NCBI RefSeq assembly: GCF_001650715.1
Contig: NZ_LWQT01000088.1
Location: forward strand, 124,001 to 188,000
Length of the DNA stretch: 64,000 bases
Source: Paramagnetospirillum marisnigri
GTDB taxonomy: Bacteria; Pseudomonadota; Alphaproteobacteria; Rhodospirillales; Magnetospirillaceae
Reading direction: 5' to 3'
The translations under genes and the position numbers were made by a program. Below are positions 26,815-35,494 of this stretch, piece by piece (the stretch's first letter is position 1; every line of letters starts with the position of its first letter). Under the pieces are notes generated by a model. The model had not been told where the DNA came from, did no database searches, and worked only from the letters and a program-made list of their open reading frames with translations.

Positions 26815-29715
26815 ATGAGGGATCCCGTGTCCATTCCCGATTCCGAAATCGGGCGATCGGAAGTCAAAACCACAACCTGCTATATGTGCGCCTGCCGTTG
26901 CGGCATCCGCGTCCATCTGCGCGATGGCGAGGTCCGCTATATCGAGGGCAATCCCGACCATCCCCTGAACAAGGGGATCATGTGCGCCAAGGGCGCCTCG
27001 GGCATCATGAAGCAGTATTCGCCCGCCCGCCTTACCCAGCCGCTGAAGCGCAAGGACGGCGCCGAGCGGGGCGAGGGCGCCTTCGAGCCCATCACCTGGG
27101 AGGAGGCCTTCGCCACCCTGACCGAGCGCCTGGCCCATCTGCGCGCCACCGATCCCAAGAAATTCGCCCTGTTCACCGGCCGCGACCAGATGCAGGCCCT
27201 GACCGGCCTGTTCGCCGCCAAGTTCGGCACCCCCAACTATGCCGCCCATGGCGGCTTCTGCTCGGTCAACATGGCGGCCGGGATGATCTACACCTTTGGC
27301 GGCAGTTTCTGGGAATTCGGCGGTCCCGATCTGGAACGCGCCAAGCTGTTCATCATGATCGGTACCGCCGAGGATCATCATTCCAATCCGCTGAAGCGTG
27401 AACTCAGCGCCTTCAAGCGCGGCGGCGGCCGCTTCATCGCCGTCAATCCGGTGCGCACCGGCTATGCCGCCATCGCCGACGAATGGGTTCCCATCCGTCC
27501 CGGCACCGATGGCGCCCTGCTGTTGGCCCTGATCCGCGAGATCATCGAGCTGGGTCTGTTCGACCGCGACTTCCTGGTCCAGTACACCAATGCCGCCGAA
27601 CTGGTGAACCAGGACGCCAGTTCCGACGATCACGGCCTGTTCGTGCGCGAGGGCAGCGTGCCGGTGCGGCCCGACACCTTCGAGACTCCCGACAAGATGT
27701 GGTGGGACCGGGCCTCCAATGCGCCGGTGATCGCCCGGAGCAAGGGCACCGAGGGCCGCCTGATGGGCAGCTTCGTCCTGGCCGACGGTACTCCGGTCAA
27801 GCCGTCCTTCCAGTTGCTGAAGGAGCGGGTGAAGGATTACACCCCGGAATGGGCCGAGGGTATCACCGGCATTCCCGCCGATACCATTCGCCGCCTCGCC
27901 CACGAAATGGGGGTGACGGCGCGCGACCAGACCATCGAACTGCCCATCGCCTGGACCGACTGCTGGGGCAACGAGCACGACAAGATCACCGGCAATCCGG
28001 TGGCCTTCCACGCCATGCGCGGCCTGGCTGCCCATTCCAACGGCTTCCACACCATCCGGGCGCTGGGCATCCTGATGACCCTGCTGGGCACCATCGACCG
28101 GCCCGGCGGCTTCCGCCACCGGGCACCGTTCCCGCGTCCGATCCCGCCCTGCCCCAAGCCGCCCAAGGGGCCGCAGGCCATCAAGCCGGGCGAGGCCCTG
28201 ACCGGCACGCCGCTGGGCTGGCCCGCCGATCCCGACGACCTGTCGGTGGATGCCGATGGCGAGCCCATCCGCCTGGACAAGGGTTTTTCCTGGGAATACC
28301 CGCTGTCGGTCCACGGCATGATGCATAACGCCATCACCAATGCCTGGCGGGGTGATCCCTACCCCATCGACACCTTGTTGCTGTTCATGGCCAACATGGC
28401 GTGGAATTCCACCATGAACACGTCCGAGGTGAGGAAGATGCTCACCGACAAGGACGAATCCGGCCAATACAAGATTCCGTTCCTGGTGGTCTGCGACGCC
28501 TTCCAGTCCGAGACCGTGGCCTTCGCCGACATGGTGCTGCCCGATACCAGCTATCTGGAACGCCACGACGTCATGAGCATCCTGGACCGGCCCATCTCGG
28601 AATTCGACGGACCCGTCGATTCGGTCCGCGTGCCGATCCTGCCGCCCTTGGGCGATTCCAAGCCGTTCCAGGAAGTGGTGATCGAACTGGCCACAAGGCT
28701 GAAGCTGCCCGCCTTCACCCACAAGGATGGATCGCGCAAGTTCCGCGACTATCCCGACTTCATCGTCAATTTCGAGACCGAACCGGGATCGGGCATCGGC
28801 TTCCTGTCGGGCTGGCGCGGCAAGTCGGGCGAGAAGTCCATGGTGGGCGAACCCAATCCCAATCAGTGGGAAATGTACGCCCGCAACAACAACCACTACC
28901 ACCACCACCTGCCGCCGTCCTTCCAGTACATGCGCAACTGGAACAAGGGCTATCTGGAATGGGCCTATCGCCACCGGCTGGTGCGGTTCACCGATCCCAT
29001 CATGCCCCACATCTATTCCGAGGTGATGCAGAAGTTCCGCCTTGCCGCCGAGGGCAAGTGGAAGGGCAAGCAGCCCCCCGACCGATTGCGCGAACGGGTC
29101 AAAACCTTCTTCGACCCGCTTCCCTTCTTCTACACGCCGCTGGAATGGCGCTGCTCGGACGGGGCCAGCTATCCGCTGTCGGCCCTGACCCAGCGGCCCA
29201 TGGCCATGTACCATTCCTGGGATTCCCAGAATGCCTGGCTGCGTCAGATCCACACCAGCAACGTCTTGTTCATGCATCCCAAGGTCGGCGCGCTGGGCAA
29301 TTTCGGCGACGGCGCCTGGGTCTGGGCCGAAAGCCCCTGGGGCAAGATCAAGTGCCAGGCCAAGTTCACCGAGGCGGTGGAGCCGGGCACGGTCTGGACC
29401 TGGAACGCCATCGGCAAGGCCTCGGGCGCCTGGGCGCTGGACGCCGACGCCAATGAGTCGCGCAAGGGCTTCCTGCTCAATCACCTGATCTCCGAGGAAC
29501 TGCCCGGCATGCTGGCCGATGGGAGCCATGTCTCCAACTCCGACCCGGTCACCGGCCAGGCGGCATGGTACGACCTGAAGCTGAAGGTCACCGCCTGCAA
29601 GCCCGGCGAGGCCGAGGAGAGCTGGCCACAATTCAAGCCCATGGTGCCGTTGCCCGGCCAGACCATCGGGTTCAAGGCCAAGGTCCGCGCCTTCCTGGCG
29701 GGGAGGAAGTCATGA
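26815..29715 (+). CDS. soeA: SoeA-like molybdopterin oxidoreductase, catalytic subunit
   Basis: 966 residues of the DMSO-reductase family. An N-terminal Fe4S4 site is formed by CYMCACRC (C-x2-C-x3-C) and the Cys of GIMCAKG; the body carries the bis-MGD cofactor fold and the C-terminal aspartate-decarboxylase-like domain. There is no Tat signal, so the enzyme should face the cytoplasm. Size, lack of Tat signal and the following Fe-S and DmsC-like genes fit SoeABC, the cytoplasmic membrane-bound sulfite dehydrogenase of purple sulfur bacteria. Other members of this family (polysulfide, thiosulfate or DMSO reductases) remain possible. The ATG at 26815 follows GGGGTAAGG. Confidence 0.85.
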   Translation: MRDPVSIPDSEIGRSEVKTTTCYMCACRCGIRVHLRDGEVRYIEGNPDHPLNKGIMCAKGASGIMKQYSPARLTQPLKRKDGAERGEGAFEPITWEEAFATLTERLAHLRATDPKKFALFTGRDQMQALTGLFAAKFGTPNYAAHGGFCSVNMAAGMIYTFGGSFWEFGGPDLERAKLFIMIGTAEDHHSNPLKRELSAFKRGGGRFIAVNPVRTGYAAIADEWVPIRPGTDGALLLALIREIIELGLFDRDFLVQYTNAAELVNQDASSDDHGLFVREGSVPVRPDTFETPDKMWWDRASNAPVIARSKGTEGRLMGSFVLADGTPVKPSFQLLKERVKDYTPEWAEGITGIPADTIRRLAHEMGVTARDQTIELPIAWTDCWGNEHDKITGNPVAFHAMRGLAAHSNGFHTIRALGILMTLLGTIDRPGGFRHRAPFPRPIPPCPKPPKGPQAIKPGEALTGTPLGWPADPDDLSVDADGEPIRLDKGFSWEYPLSVHGMMHNAITNAWRGDPYPIDTLLLFMANMAWNSTMNTSEVRKMLTDKDESGQYKIPFLVVCDAFQSETVAFADMVLPDTSYLERHDVMSILDRPISEFDGPVDSVRVPILPPLGDSKPFQEVVIELATRLKLPAFTHKDGSRKFRDYPDFIVNFETEPGSGIGFLSGWRGKSGEKSMVGEPNPNQWEMYARNNNHYHHHLPPSFQYMRNWNKGYLEWAYRHRLVRFTDPIMPHIYSEVMQKFRLAAEGKWKGKQPPDRLRERVKTFFDPLPFFYTPLEWRCSDGASYPLSALTQRPMAMYHSWDSQNAWLRQIHTSNVLFMHPKVGALGNFGDGAWVWAESPWGKIKCQAKFTEAVEPGTVWTWNAIGKASGAWALDADANESRKGFLLNHLISEELPGMLADGSHVSNSDPVTGQAAWYDLKLKVTACKPGEAEESWPQFKPMVPLPGQTIGFKAKVRAFLAGRKS

Positions 29716-30449
29716 GCACCAAGCAGCTCGCCCTGGTCATCGACCTCAATGTCTGCGTCGGCTGCCATGCCTGCGTGACCTCCTGCAAGGAATGGAACAC
29801 TTCGGGCTGGGCCGGTCCGCTGACCGACACCAATCCCTATGGCGCCGATCCCAACGGGGTGTTCTTCAATCGCGTCCAGACCTTCGAATGCGGCACCTTC
29901 CCCAATACCGAGACCATCCATTTCCCCAAGAGCTGCCTGCATTGCGAGGAGCCCCCTTGCGTGCCGGTCTGCCCCACCGGGGCCAGCTATAAGCGCGAGG
30001 AGGATGGCATCGTCCTGGTGGACTACGACAAGTGCATCGGCTGCAAATACTGCTCGTGGTCCTGCCCCTATGGCGCCCGGGAATTCGACCCGGTCCAGGG
30101 GGTGATGAAGAAATGCACGCTGTGCGTCGACCGCATCTATGACAAGACCATCGAGGAGGAGCGCCGGAAACCCGCCTGCGTCCTGGCCTGCCCGGCCGGC
30201 GCCCGCATCTTCGGCGACGTCAAGGACCCGGAGTCCGAGGCGTCCAAGGCCATCCGCGACGCTGGCGGCTTCCAGCTGATGCCGGAATGGGGCACCAGCC
30301 CGGCCAATCACTATCTGCCGCGCCGCAAGACCACCACCACCCTGCACGCCGATGAACTGGTGCGGGTGGACAATCCGCTGAAGGCCGACGGCGAGAAGCC
30401 GCGGCCAGCCTTCACCACGCCCACCATCGACGGCGTGTCGAGCTGGTAG
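29712..30449 (+). CDS. soeB: SoeB-like Fe-S electron-transfer subunit
   Basis: 245 residues with four Fe4S4 clusters of the DmsB/NrfC type. The Cys sets are CVGCHACVTSC, CLHCEEPPCVPVC, CIGCKYCSWSC and CTLC..CVLAC. It passes electrons between the molybdenum subunit and the membrane anchor. Its ATG overlaps the stop of the upstream gene (ATGA), so the two are coupled and made in equal amounts. No signal peptide is seen, in keeping with a cytoplasmic complex. Frame extension upstream of 29712 is a shadow of soeA. Confidence 0.9.
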   Translation: MSTKQLALVIDLNVCVGCHACVTSCKEWNTSGWAGPLTDTNPYGADPNGVFFNRVQTFECGTFPNTETIHFPKSCLHCEEPPCVPVCPTGASYKREEDGIVLVDYDKCIGCKYCSWSCPYGAREFDPVQGVMKKCTLCVDRIYDKTIEEERRKPACVLACPAGARIFGDVKDPESEASKAIRDAGGFQLMPEWGTSPANHYLPRRKTTTTLHADELVRVDNPLKADGEKPRPAFTTPTIDGVSSW

Positions 30450-30468
30450 ACGGAAAGGAGCGAGCATC

Positions 30469-31428
30469 ATGAAACCCGCGTTTTCCGTCGTCTTCCTGAC
30501 CACCCTGATCGGGGCGGGCCAGGGACTGCTGATCGCCCTGGCCAGTGGCCAGATCTATGACGCCATCGGGACCGGCGCCAAACCCGCGCCGGGCAGCTTC
30601 TACGCCATCGGCGCCCTGGTCGCCCTGGTGCTGCTGTGCCTGGGGCTGGTGGCCTCGATATTCCATCTGGCCAATCCCCAGCGCGGCTGGCGGGCGGCGA
30701 CCCGCTGGCGGACCTCGTGGCTGTCGCGCGAAGTCATCCTGATCCCGCTGGTCTGCGGCCTCGCCGTGCTTTATGGCGGTGTCCATGCCCTGGGCTGGTC
30801 GCCGGTGGTGGCCAGTTTCGGCAATGGCAAGACCCTCGACCTGGCCATGGCGCTGGGCCTGCTGGCAGTGGCGGGGTCACTGGCCCTGTTCGTCGCCACC
30901 GGCATGGTCTATGCCTGCGTCCGCTTCATCCGCCAATGGGCCTCGGGCTGGACGGTGATCAATTACCTGCTGATGGGGCTGGCCTCGGGCTTCACCCTGG
31001 CCGCCGCTTTCGCCACCCTGATGGACTCCGCCCTGCGTGGCTTCCTGACATCGGCGGCCCTGGTGCTGACCCTGGGTGCCTTGGCGGCCCGGTCGTGGCA
31101 GGTATGGCTGAACGCGACGGCCAAGTCGCGATCCTCCATGAAGACCGCCATCGGGGTGCATCACGGCCAGATCCGCCAGGTGACCCAGGGCTTCATGGGG
31201 CAAAGCTTCAATACCGTGGAGTTCTTTGCCCCCGGCGGGCCGGAGACGGTGCGCGGCCTGACCGTGTTCTTCCTGCTGGCGGGATTCGCCGCCCCCGCCG
31301 CCCTGCTGGCGGCCGGGCTGCCCTGCCTAGCCTTCGCCTGCCAGTTCATCGGGCTGCTGGCGGAACGCTGGGTGTTCTTCGCCGCCGGGACCCATGTCCA
31401 GAATCTCTACTACCAGGCCAAGGCGTAG
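30469..31428 (+). CDS. soeC: SoeC-like DmsC-family membrane anchor
   Basis: 319 residues with eight hydrophobic helices, beginning MKPAFSVVFLTTLIGAGQGL, a start typical of DmsC/SoeC anchors. It should bind the two soluble subunits to the inner face of the membrane and pass electrons to or from quinone. GGAAAGGAGCG lies before the ATG at 30469, 19 bp after the soeB stop. The operon seems to end here: the next 180 bp hold a degenerate palindromic repeat and no terminator is obvious. Confidence 0.87.
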   Translation: MKPAFSVVFLTTLIGAGQGLLIALASGQIYDAIGTGAKPAPGSFYAIGALVALVLLCLGLVASIFHLANPQRGWRAATRWRTSWLSREVILIPLVCGLAVLYGGVHALGWSPVVASFGNGKTLDLAMALGLLAVAGSLALFVATGMVYACVRFIRQWASGWTVINYLLMGLASGFTLAAAFATLMDSALRGFLTSAALVLTLGALAARSWQVWLNATAKSRSSMKTAIGVHHGQIRQVTQGFMGQSFNTVEFFAPGGPETVRGLTVFFLLAGFAAPAALLAAGLPCLAFACQFIGLLAERWVFFAAGTHVQNLYYQAKA

Positions 31429-31436
31429 AAGGTACC

Positions 31437-31545
31437 GTCATGGCCGGGCTTTGTCCCGGCCACCCACGCGGATCGGCCCGAACATTGTTGGGCATATTGG
31501 GGTTGGCGGATGGGCGTGGATGCGCGGGACGAGCCCGCGTATGAC
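31437..31545. repeat. Degenerate extragenic inverted repeat
   Basis: The left arm reads GTCATGGCCGGGCT..GTCCCGG..CCACGC and is mirrored on the right by GCGTGGATGCGCGGGAC..AGCCCGCGTATGAC, about 50 bp away. It is a partly decayed member of the long palindromic intergenic repeats common in alphaproteobacteria. It fills most of the gap between soeC and the convergent hemerythrin gene and may terminate both. Confidence 0.55.
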
Positions 31546-31609
31546 GACTGTTGATGGTCGCCAGCGAATCGGATCGCCGGATTTGAAGCGGACAGCCGGG
31601 CAGGATTTC

Positions 31610-33085
31610 TCAGGCCACTTCCGGTCCGATCCCCCGCAGGAATTTCTGTAACTCCTGGCGTTCGGCCTTCCAGCTGTCCTCGTCGTCGCGTTCCTGGGTC
31701 CGGATATGGGAATGCCCGGCCAGTTGCGACAGATAGCCCATCAGGAATGGCATGTGGCGCAGCCGCTCCTCGGCGGTGCGGCCGACACTGGCGGTGAAGC
31801 GTTCCAGATAGCGGGTGTTGACCCGGCGGAATGTCCGGTGGCAGGTCAGCACCAGGAATTCGCCCCAATGGCCGGGAAGTCTGGCATGCAGCGCCAGCAG
31901 ATGGTCGCGCAAGGCGCCATCGCTGCCCCGCTGCTGGTAGACCCGGGGATCGAGCTCCTGTTCATAGAGGTCGTGGCACTTGCGCCAGGCGGCCTCCAGA
32001 TCGGGGAGGGGATCGGCGGCGGGATCGAACAGCGAGCGAAACGCCGCGATCTCGGTATTGCCGATGCGGGGCAGGTCGTAGTCGCGGAGGCTGGGAGGCT
32101 TCAGCATCTCGCGCAGCCATTTGGTGGCTTCCTTGACCATCAACACCCGGCTGCCATCGTCGCGGAGCTTTTCCACCAGCATCAACTCGTCCCAGGCGGC
32201 GCGCCAGCGGCTGGCCATGTCCTCGGCCAGCGGCCGCTCCACCGCCGACCAGAAGCTGTCGGCATCGGCGGAACGCCAGTCGAGATGGGCGGCAAGCCCG
32301 CGCAACTGGCGGCTTTGCAGCATGGCTGGGACGATCAGCCGCTCCACCGCCTCGCCGAAGCGTTGGGCGAAAGCCTCCGAGGCGAAGAAGGGCGGCGGCA
32401 AGTCGCGGACCACCTGGGGGCCGTGACGGCGGAAGAACACCAGAACCCGGTCGATACGGCGGCGGATGGCGGCGGCGCACAGGGATTCGAAGCTGTCGAA
32501 CTCCCGTGATGGCGGTCCCAGTCGTGGCACGGCAAAGGCCACCCGGCGCAGCAGATGGGCCAGATGGGGCGGCAGGTCGTAGTCGATATCGCCTTCCGGC
32601 GCCCGGGTGTCCCTGGGGGAGGGGGGCACCGGCAGCGAGACGGGGGCCTCGATCTCGGTGGCGCGTGCGGCGGCGCGCAGATCGGTATCCTCGGCGGCGA
32701 TGTGCGGTACCAGCCAGCCGGTCAGGAAGTCATGGGCCTCGGCGGCCACGCGGCATTTGTCGGCGGCGGCCTCGGCCAGGATGAAGCGACGGCGCAACAG
32801 AATGAAGCGCTCCAGGGTGGTGTCGTGGCTGGCGCGGTGGCGCGCCAGGCGCTTGTCGCCCCGCGCGGCCAGGATGCGTTCCTCGCGGCTGAAATGATCG
32901 GCCAGCCCTCCCACCAGGGTTTGCATGGCCCGGTCCAGGGCCATCAGATCCCCGGCTTCCACCGCCGCCGCCATCACCCCCGCCAGGGCGAACATGGCCC
33001 GATGATCCTCGTCCACCTCGGCCAGGCCAACGGACAGGCTGTCCCGCCACGACATCGTCATCGCAGACAATATCCCCACGGCCAT
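31610..33085 (-). CDS. Bacteriohemerythrin fused to a long unknown domain
   Basis: 491 residues. The first 140 form a complete hemerythrin domain whose di-iron ligands can be read as His28, His64, Glu68, His83, His87, His128 and Asp133 (motifs HFSREE, HRASH and HIAAED). Such domains bind oxygen or nitric oxide. The other 350 residues are helical, rich in Arg, Leu and Trp, contain no motif I recognise, and end KFLRGIGPEVA. No membrane or signal segment is present. AAAGGAGG lies so close to the ATG at 33085 that the in-frame GTG two codons on may be the true start. Confidence 0.8.
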   Translation of the reverse strand: MAVGILSAMTMSWRDSLSVGLAEVDEDHRAMFALAGVMAAAVEAGDLMALDRAMQTLVGGLADHFSREERILAARGDKRLARHRASHDTTLERFILLRRRFILAEAAADKCRVAAEAHDFLTGWLVPHIAAEDTDLRAAARATEIEAPVSLPVPPSPRDTRAPEGDIDYDLPPHLAHLLRRVAFAVPRLGPPSREFDSFESLCAAAIRRRIDRVLVFFRRHGPQVVRDLPPPFFASEAFAQRFGEAVERLIVPAMLQSRQLRGLAAHLDWRSADADSFWSAVERPLAEDMASRWRAAWDELMLVEKLRDDGSRVLMVKEATKWLREMLKPPSLRDYDLPRIGNTEIAAFRSLFDPAADPLPDLEAAWRKCHDLYEQELDPRVYQQRGSDGALRDHLLALHARLPGHWGEFLVLTCHRTFRRVNTRYLERFTASVGRTAEERLRHMPFLMGYLSQLAGHSHIRTQERDDEDSWKAERQELQKFLRGIGPEVA

Positions 33086-33295
33086 TTCCTCCTTTGGGAA
33101 AAGGGCCTTTCTATTCGAAAGCTGTAGGGTTTCTACCCGATGGAAGTTGCCGCCGTGACTAAGTAATCACCGCAACCTCGCAAAGCACAGAATGCAGGCG
33201 CATATGCGACAATGCGATTCAATTTCTACATCACGACACTTCTCGCCACAATACGGTCCATGCCGTATTCGAGCATATTGCAAATGTGATATTTT
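33086..33295. other. Intergenic region with two palindromes
   Basis: No gene is seen. GTGACTAAGTAATCAC at 33155-33170 is an imperfect palindrome (12 of 16) in the likely promoter region of the hemerythrin gene. AATACGG-tccatg-CCGTATT at 33250-33269 is a perfect 7-bp hairpin past the stop of the methyltransferase-like gene, without a T-run. The DNA is clearly more AT-rich than its surroundings. Confidence 0.4.
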
Positions 33296-33850
33296 CTATC
33301 GGTGCGGGATAAAAGCCGGAACCCGGCGGCGGTAGTCGGCATAGGCCTCGCCGTAAAGCCGCAGCAGCCGCCGTTCCTCGCAAACCGTGCCCACCAGCAG
33401 ATAGAGGCTGCCCCAGATGGCGGTGGCGAGACCCAGCGGCGACAGCGCCGCGCCCCACAGGATCAGGAAGCCGCTGGCATAGAGTGGATGGCGCACCCGG
33501 CCATGGGGGCCGTCCAGGCGAAGCGGCTCGTCGGCGGCGGCTTCGGGATGGCGGAGCTGGCTCAGGCCTCCGAGGCGCCCCAGATCGTAGAAGCGCGCCG
33601 ACCAGATCATCAGCCCCCATCCGGCCAGATGCAGCGCTCCCATTCCCCACCGCACCGCCAGCGGCAGGTCGAAGACCGGGCGATCGCCCAGCAGGGCGGC
33701 GCCCGCCGCGCCGACGCCGAGAAACAGGATCACGGCCACGGCGTTGTAGGCCAACCGCGACCAGCGGCCGAACCAGCCTCGCCCGGCGAAGGCGGAATGG
33801 GACAGGCCGAACACCGCCCAGGCCAGGGCGTAGAGGGCGTGATCGCTCAC
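33296..33850 (-). CDS. Isoprenylcysteine-methyltransferase-like (PEMT/ICMT) membrane protein
   Basis: 184 residues with about five membrane helices. The C-terminal part has the family signature: RVRHPLYASGFLILWG, which supplies the S-adenosylmethionine site, and CEERRLLRLYGEAYADYRRR. Bacterial members methylate small or lipid substrates, mostly unknown. Its start overlaps the stop of the TPR-like gene by 4 bp (ATGA), and it is the last gene of the tgt unit. No link to queuosine is known. Confidence 0.82.
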   Translation of the reverse strand: MSDHALYALAWAVFGLSHSAFAGRGWFGRWSRLAYNAVAVILFLGVGAAGAALLGDRPVFDLPLAVRWGMGALHLAGWGLMIWSARFYDLGRLGGLSQLRHPEAAADEPLRLDGPHGRVRHPLYASGFLILWGAALSPLGLATAIWGSLYLLVGTVCEERRLLRLYGEAYADYRRRVPAFIPHR

Positions 33851-34353
33851 GCCGGGTCTTCCTCCTCGACGCCGCCCCGGCGCACGGTGGCCAGCAGGCG
33901 GGCGGCACCCAGGCGGTCGGTGGGATCCAGTTCCACCACCTTGGACAGGGCTTCCTCGGACTCGGCGATGCGGCCCAGCCGCGCCAGGACATAGCCGGTG
34001 GCCATCAGGGTTTGCATCAGCAGCTTGGGCAGCGGCGCCAGGGTCACGGCGGTGCCGACGAAGGCGGCATCACCCGGCGTCACCCGGCGCCAGTCGCCGG
34101 GCAGGCCCAGGGCGGCCAGGGCGAAATCCACGCAGGATTCGGCGTGGGGCAGGGCCTCATCCAGCCGGTGGCGGTAGAAATAGAATTTATAGGCGCCGAT
34201 GCGGGCCGCCAGGGCGTCGGGCGCCAGGGCCAGGGCCTCCAACACCTTGACCTCGGCGTGTGACTCGTCATGCCATGCCGCCCCCGCCGCCTTCAGCGCG
34301 GCAAAGGCGGCGTCGGGCAGGTCGAGGGGAAGTCCGTCGGTTTCATCCAGCAT
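33847..34353 (-). CDS. TPR-like helical protein
   Basis: 168 residues, all helical, with two or three degenerate tetratricopeptide units (for instance [21 protein letters not shown] near the end). There is no signal peptide or membrane helix. It overlaps tgt by 11 bp upstream and the methyltransferase-like gene by 4 bp downstream, so all three are likely co-translated. A scaffold or adaptor role is the most that can be said. Confidence 0.75.
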   Translation of the reverse strand: MLDETDGLPLDLPDAAFAALKAAGAAWHDESHAEVKVLEALALAPDALAARIGAYKFYFYRHRLDEALPHAESCVDFALAALGLPGDWRRVTPGDAAFVGTAVTLAPLPKLLMQTLMATGYVLARLGRIAESEEALSKVVELDPTDRLGAARLLATVRRGGVEEEDPA

Positions 34354-35482
34354 GTCGCAACACCTCGATATCGCCCAGGGCTTCCAGCCGCGCCGCCTCG
34401 GCGGCGAACTCCGCCACCCGGCCCTCGGCGATGGCCTCGCGCAGGGATCGCATCAGGTCCTGATAGGCCTGGATATTGTGCCATGTCAGCAGCATGGGGC
34501 CGAGGATTTCCTCGGAGCGGATCAGATGGTGGAGATAGGCCCGCGAATGGTCGCGGCAGCAGGGACAGGAACAGCCCTCCTCCAACGGCCTCGGGTCGTC
34601 CTGGTGCCGGGCGTTCCTGAGATTGACGGTGCCGCGCCGGGTGAAGGCCTGGGCGGTGCGCCCCGACCGCGTCGGCATGACGCAGTCGAACATGTCGACG
34701 CCGCGCAGCACGGCGCCGATGATGTCGGACGGCCGCCCCACTCCCATGAGATAGCGGGGCTTGTCCCGGGGCAGCAGCGGCGTGGTGACCTCCAGAGTGG
34801 CGAACATGGCCTCCTGGCCCTCGCCCACCGCCAGCCCGCCCACGGCATAGCCGTCGAAGCCGATCTCCAGCAGGGCCTTGGCGGAGTCCGCCCGCAGCTC
34901 GGGATAGACGCCGCCCTGGACAATGCCGAACAGGCCATAGCCGGGACGGGGCACGAAGGCGGCCTTTGACCGCGCCGCCCAGCGCATGGACAGGCGCATG
35001 GACACGGCCGCCTGCTCCGGGGTGGCGGGGAAGGGGGTGCATTCGTCGAAGGCCATGGTGATGTCGGCGTCCAGCAGGCGCTGGATGTCCATGGAGCTTT
35101 CCGGGGTCAGCCGGTGCCTCGATCCGTCATGATGGGACTGGAAGGTGACGCCGTCCTCGTCGAGCTTGCGCAGCTTGGCCAGGCTCATGACCTGGAAGCC
35201 GCCGGAATCGGTGAGGATCGGCCCCGGCCAGTTCATGAATTTGTGCAGCCCGCCCAGGCGCGCCACCCGTTCGGCGCCCGGTCGCAGCATCAGGTGATAG
35301 GTGTTGCCCAGCACGATCTGGGCGCCGGTGGCGGCCACCGAGCCGGGCAGCATGGCCTTGACGGTGGCGGCGGTGCCCACCGGCATGAAGGCGGGGGTGT
35401 CGATGGCGCCATGGGCGGTATGGACGCGGCCCAGGCGGGCGGCGCCGTCCTCGGCCAGAAGCTCGAAACTGAACTGGGTCAT
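34343..35482 (-). CDS. tgt: tRNA-guanine transglycosylase
   Basis: 379 residues, normal length. The enzyme swaps guanine-34 for preQ1 in tRNAs with GUN anticodons on the way to queuosine. Visible are [11 protein letters not shown] with the catalytic-base Asp, FGIVQGG, the nucleophile Asp in FDCVMPTR and the zinc site [18 protein letters not shown] purine-rich stretch lies upstream of the ATG at 35482, 12 bp after the DnaJ-like gene. It heads a unit with the TPR-like and methyltransferase-like genes; queA is not in the window. Confidence 0.97.
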   Translation of the reverse strand: MTQFSFELLAEDGAARLGRVHTAHGAIDTPAFMPVGTAATVKAMLPGSVAATGAQIVLGNTYHLMLRPGAERVARLGGLHKFMNWPGPILTDSGGFQVMSLAKLRKLDEDGVTFQSHHDGSRHRLTPESSMDIQRLLDADITMAFDECTPFPATPEQAAVSMRLSMRWAARSKAAFVPRPGYGLFGIVQGGVYPELRADSAKALLEIGFDGYAVGGLAVGEGQEAMFATLEVTTPLLPRDKPRYLMGVGRPSDIIGAVLRGVDMFDCVMPTRSGRTAQAFTRRGTVNLRNARHQDDPRPLEEGCSCPCCRDHSRAYLHHLIRSEEILGPMLLTWHNIQAYQDLMRSLREAIAEGRVAEFAAEAARLEALGDIEVLRHAG

Positions 35483-35494
35483 GGGAACAATCTC

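Noticed and set aside
26743-29631. 962-residue antisense frame over soeA
   Set aside because: Shadow of the molybdoenzyme gene; no start signal or domain.
33155-33170. FNR or CRP site before the hemerythrin gene
   Set aside because: The palindrome GTGACTAAGTAATCAC has 8 bases between TGA and TCA, not the 6 of CRP or FNR sites, so neither name is justified.
33231-33992. 253-residue leftward frame overlapping the ICMT-like and TPR-like genes
   Set aside because: It is out of frame with both well-recognised proteins and has a low-complexity Arg/Gly/Pro composition.
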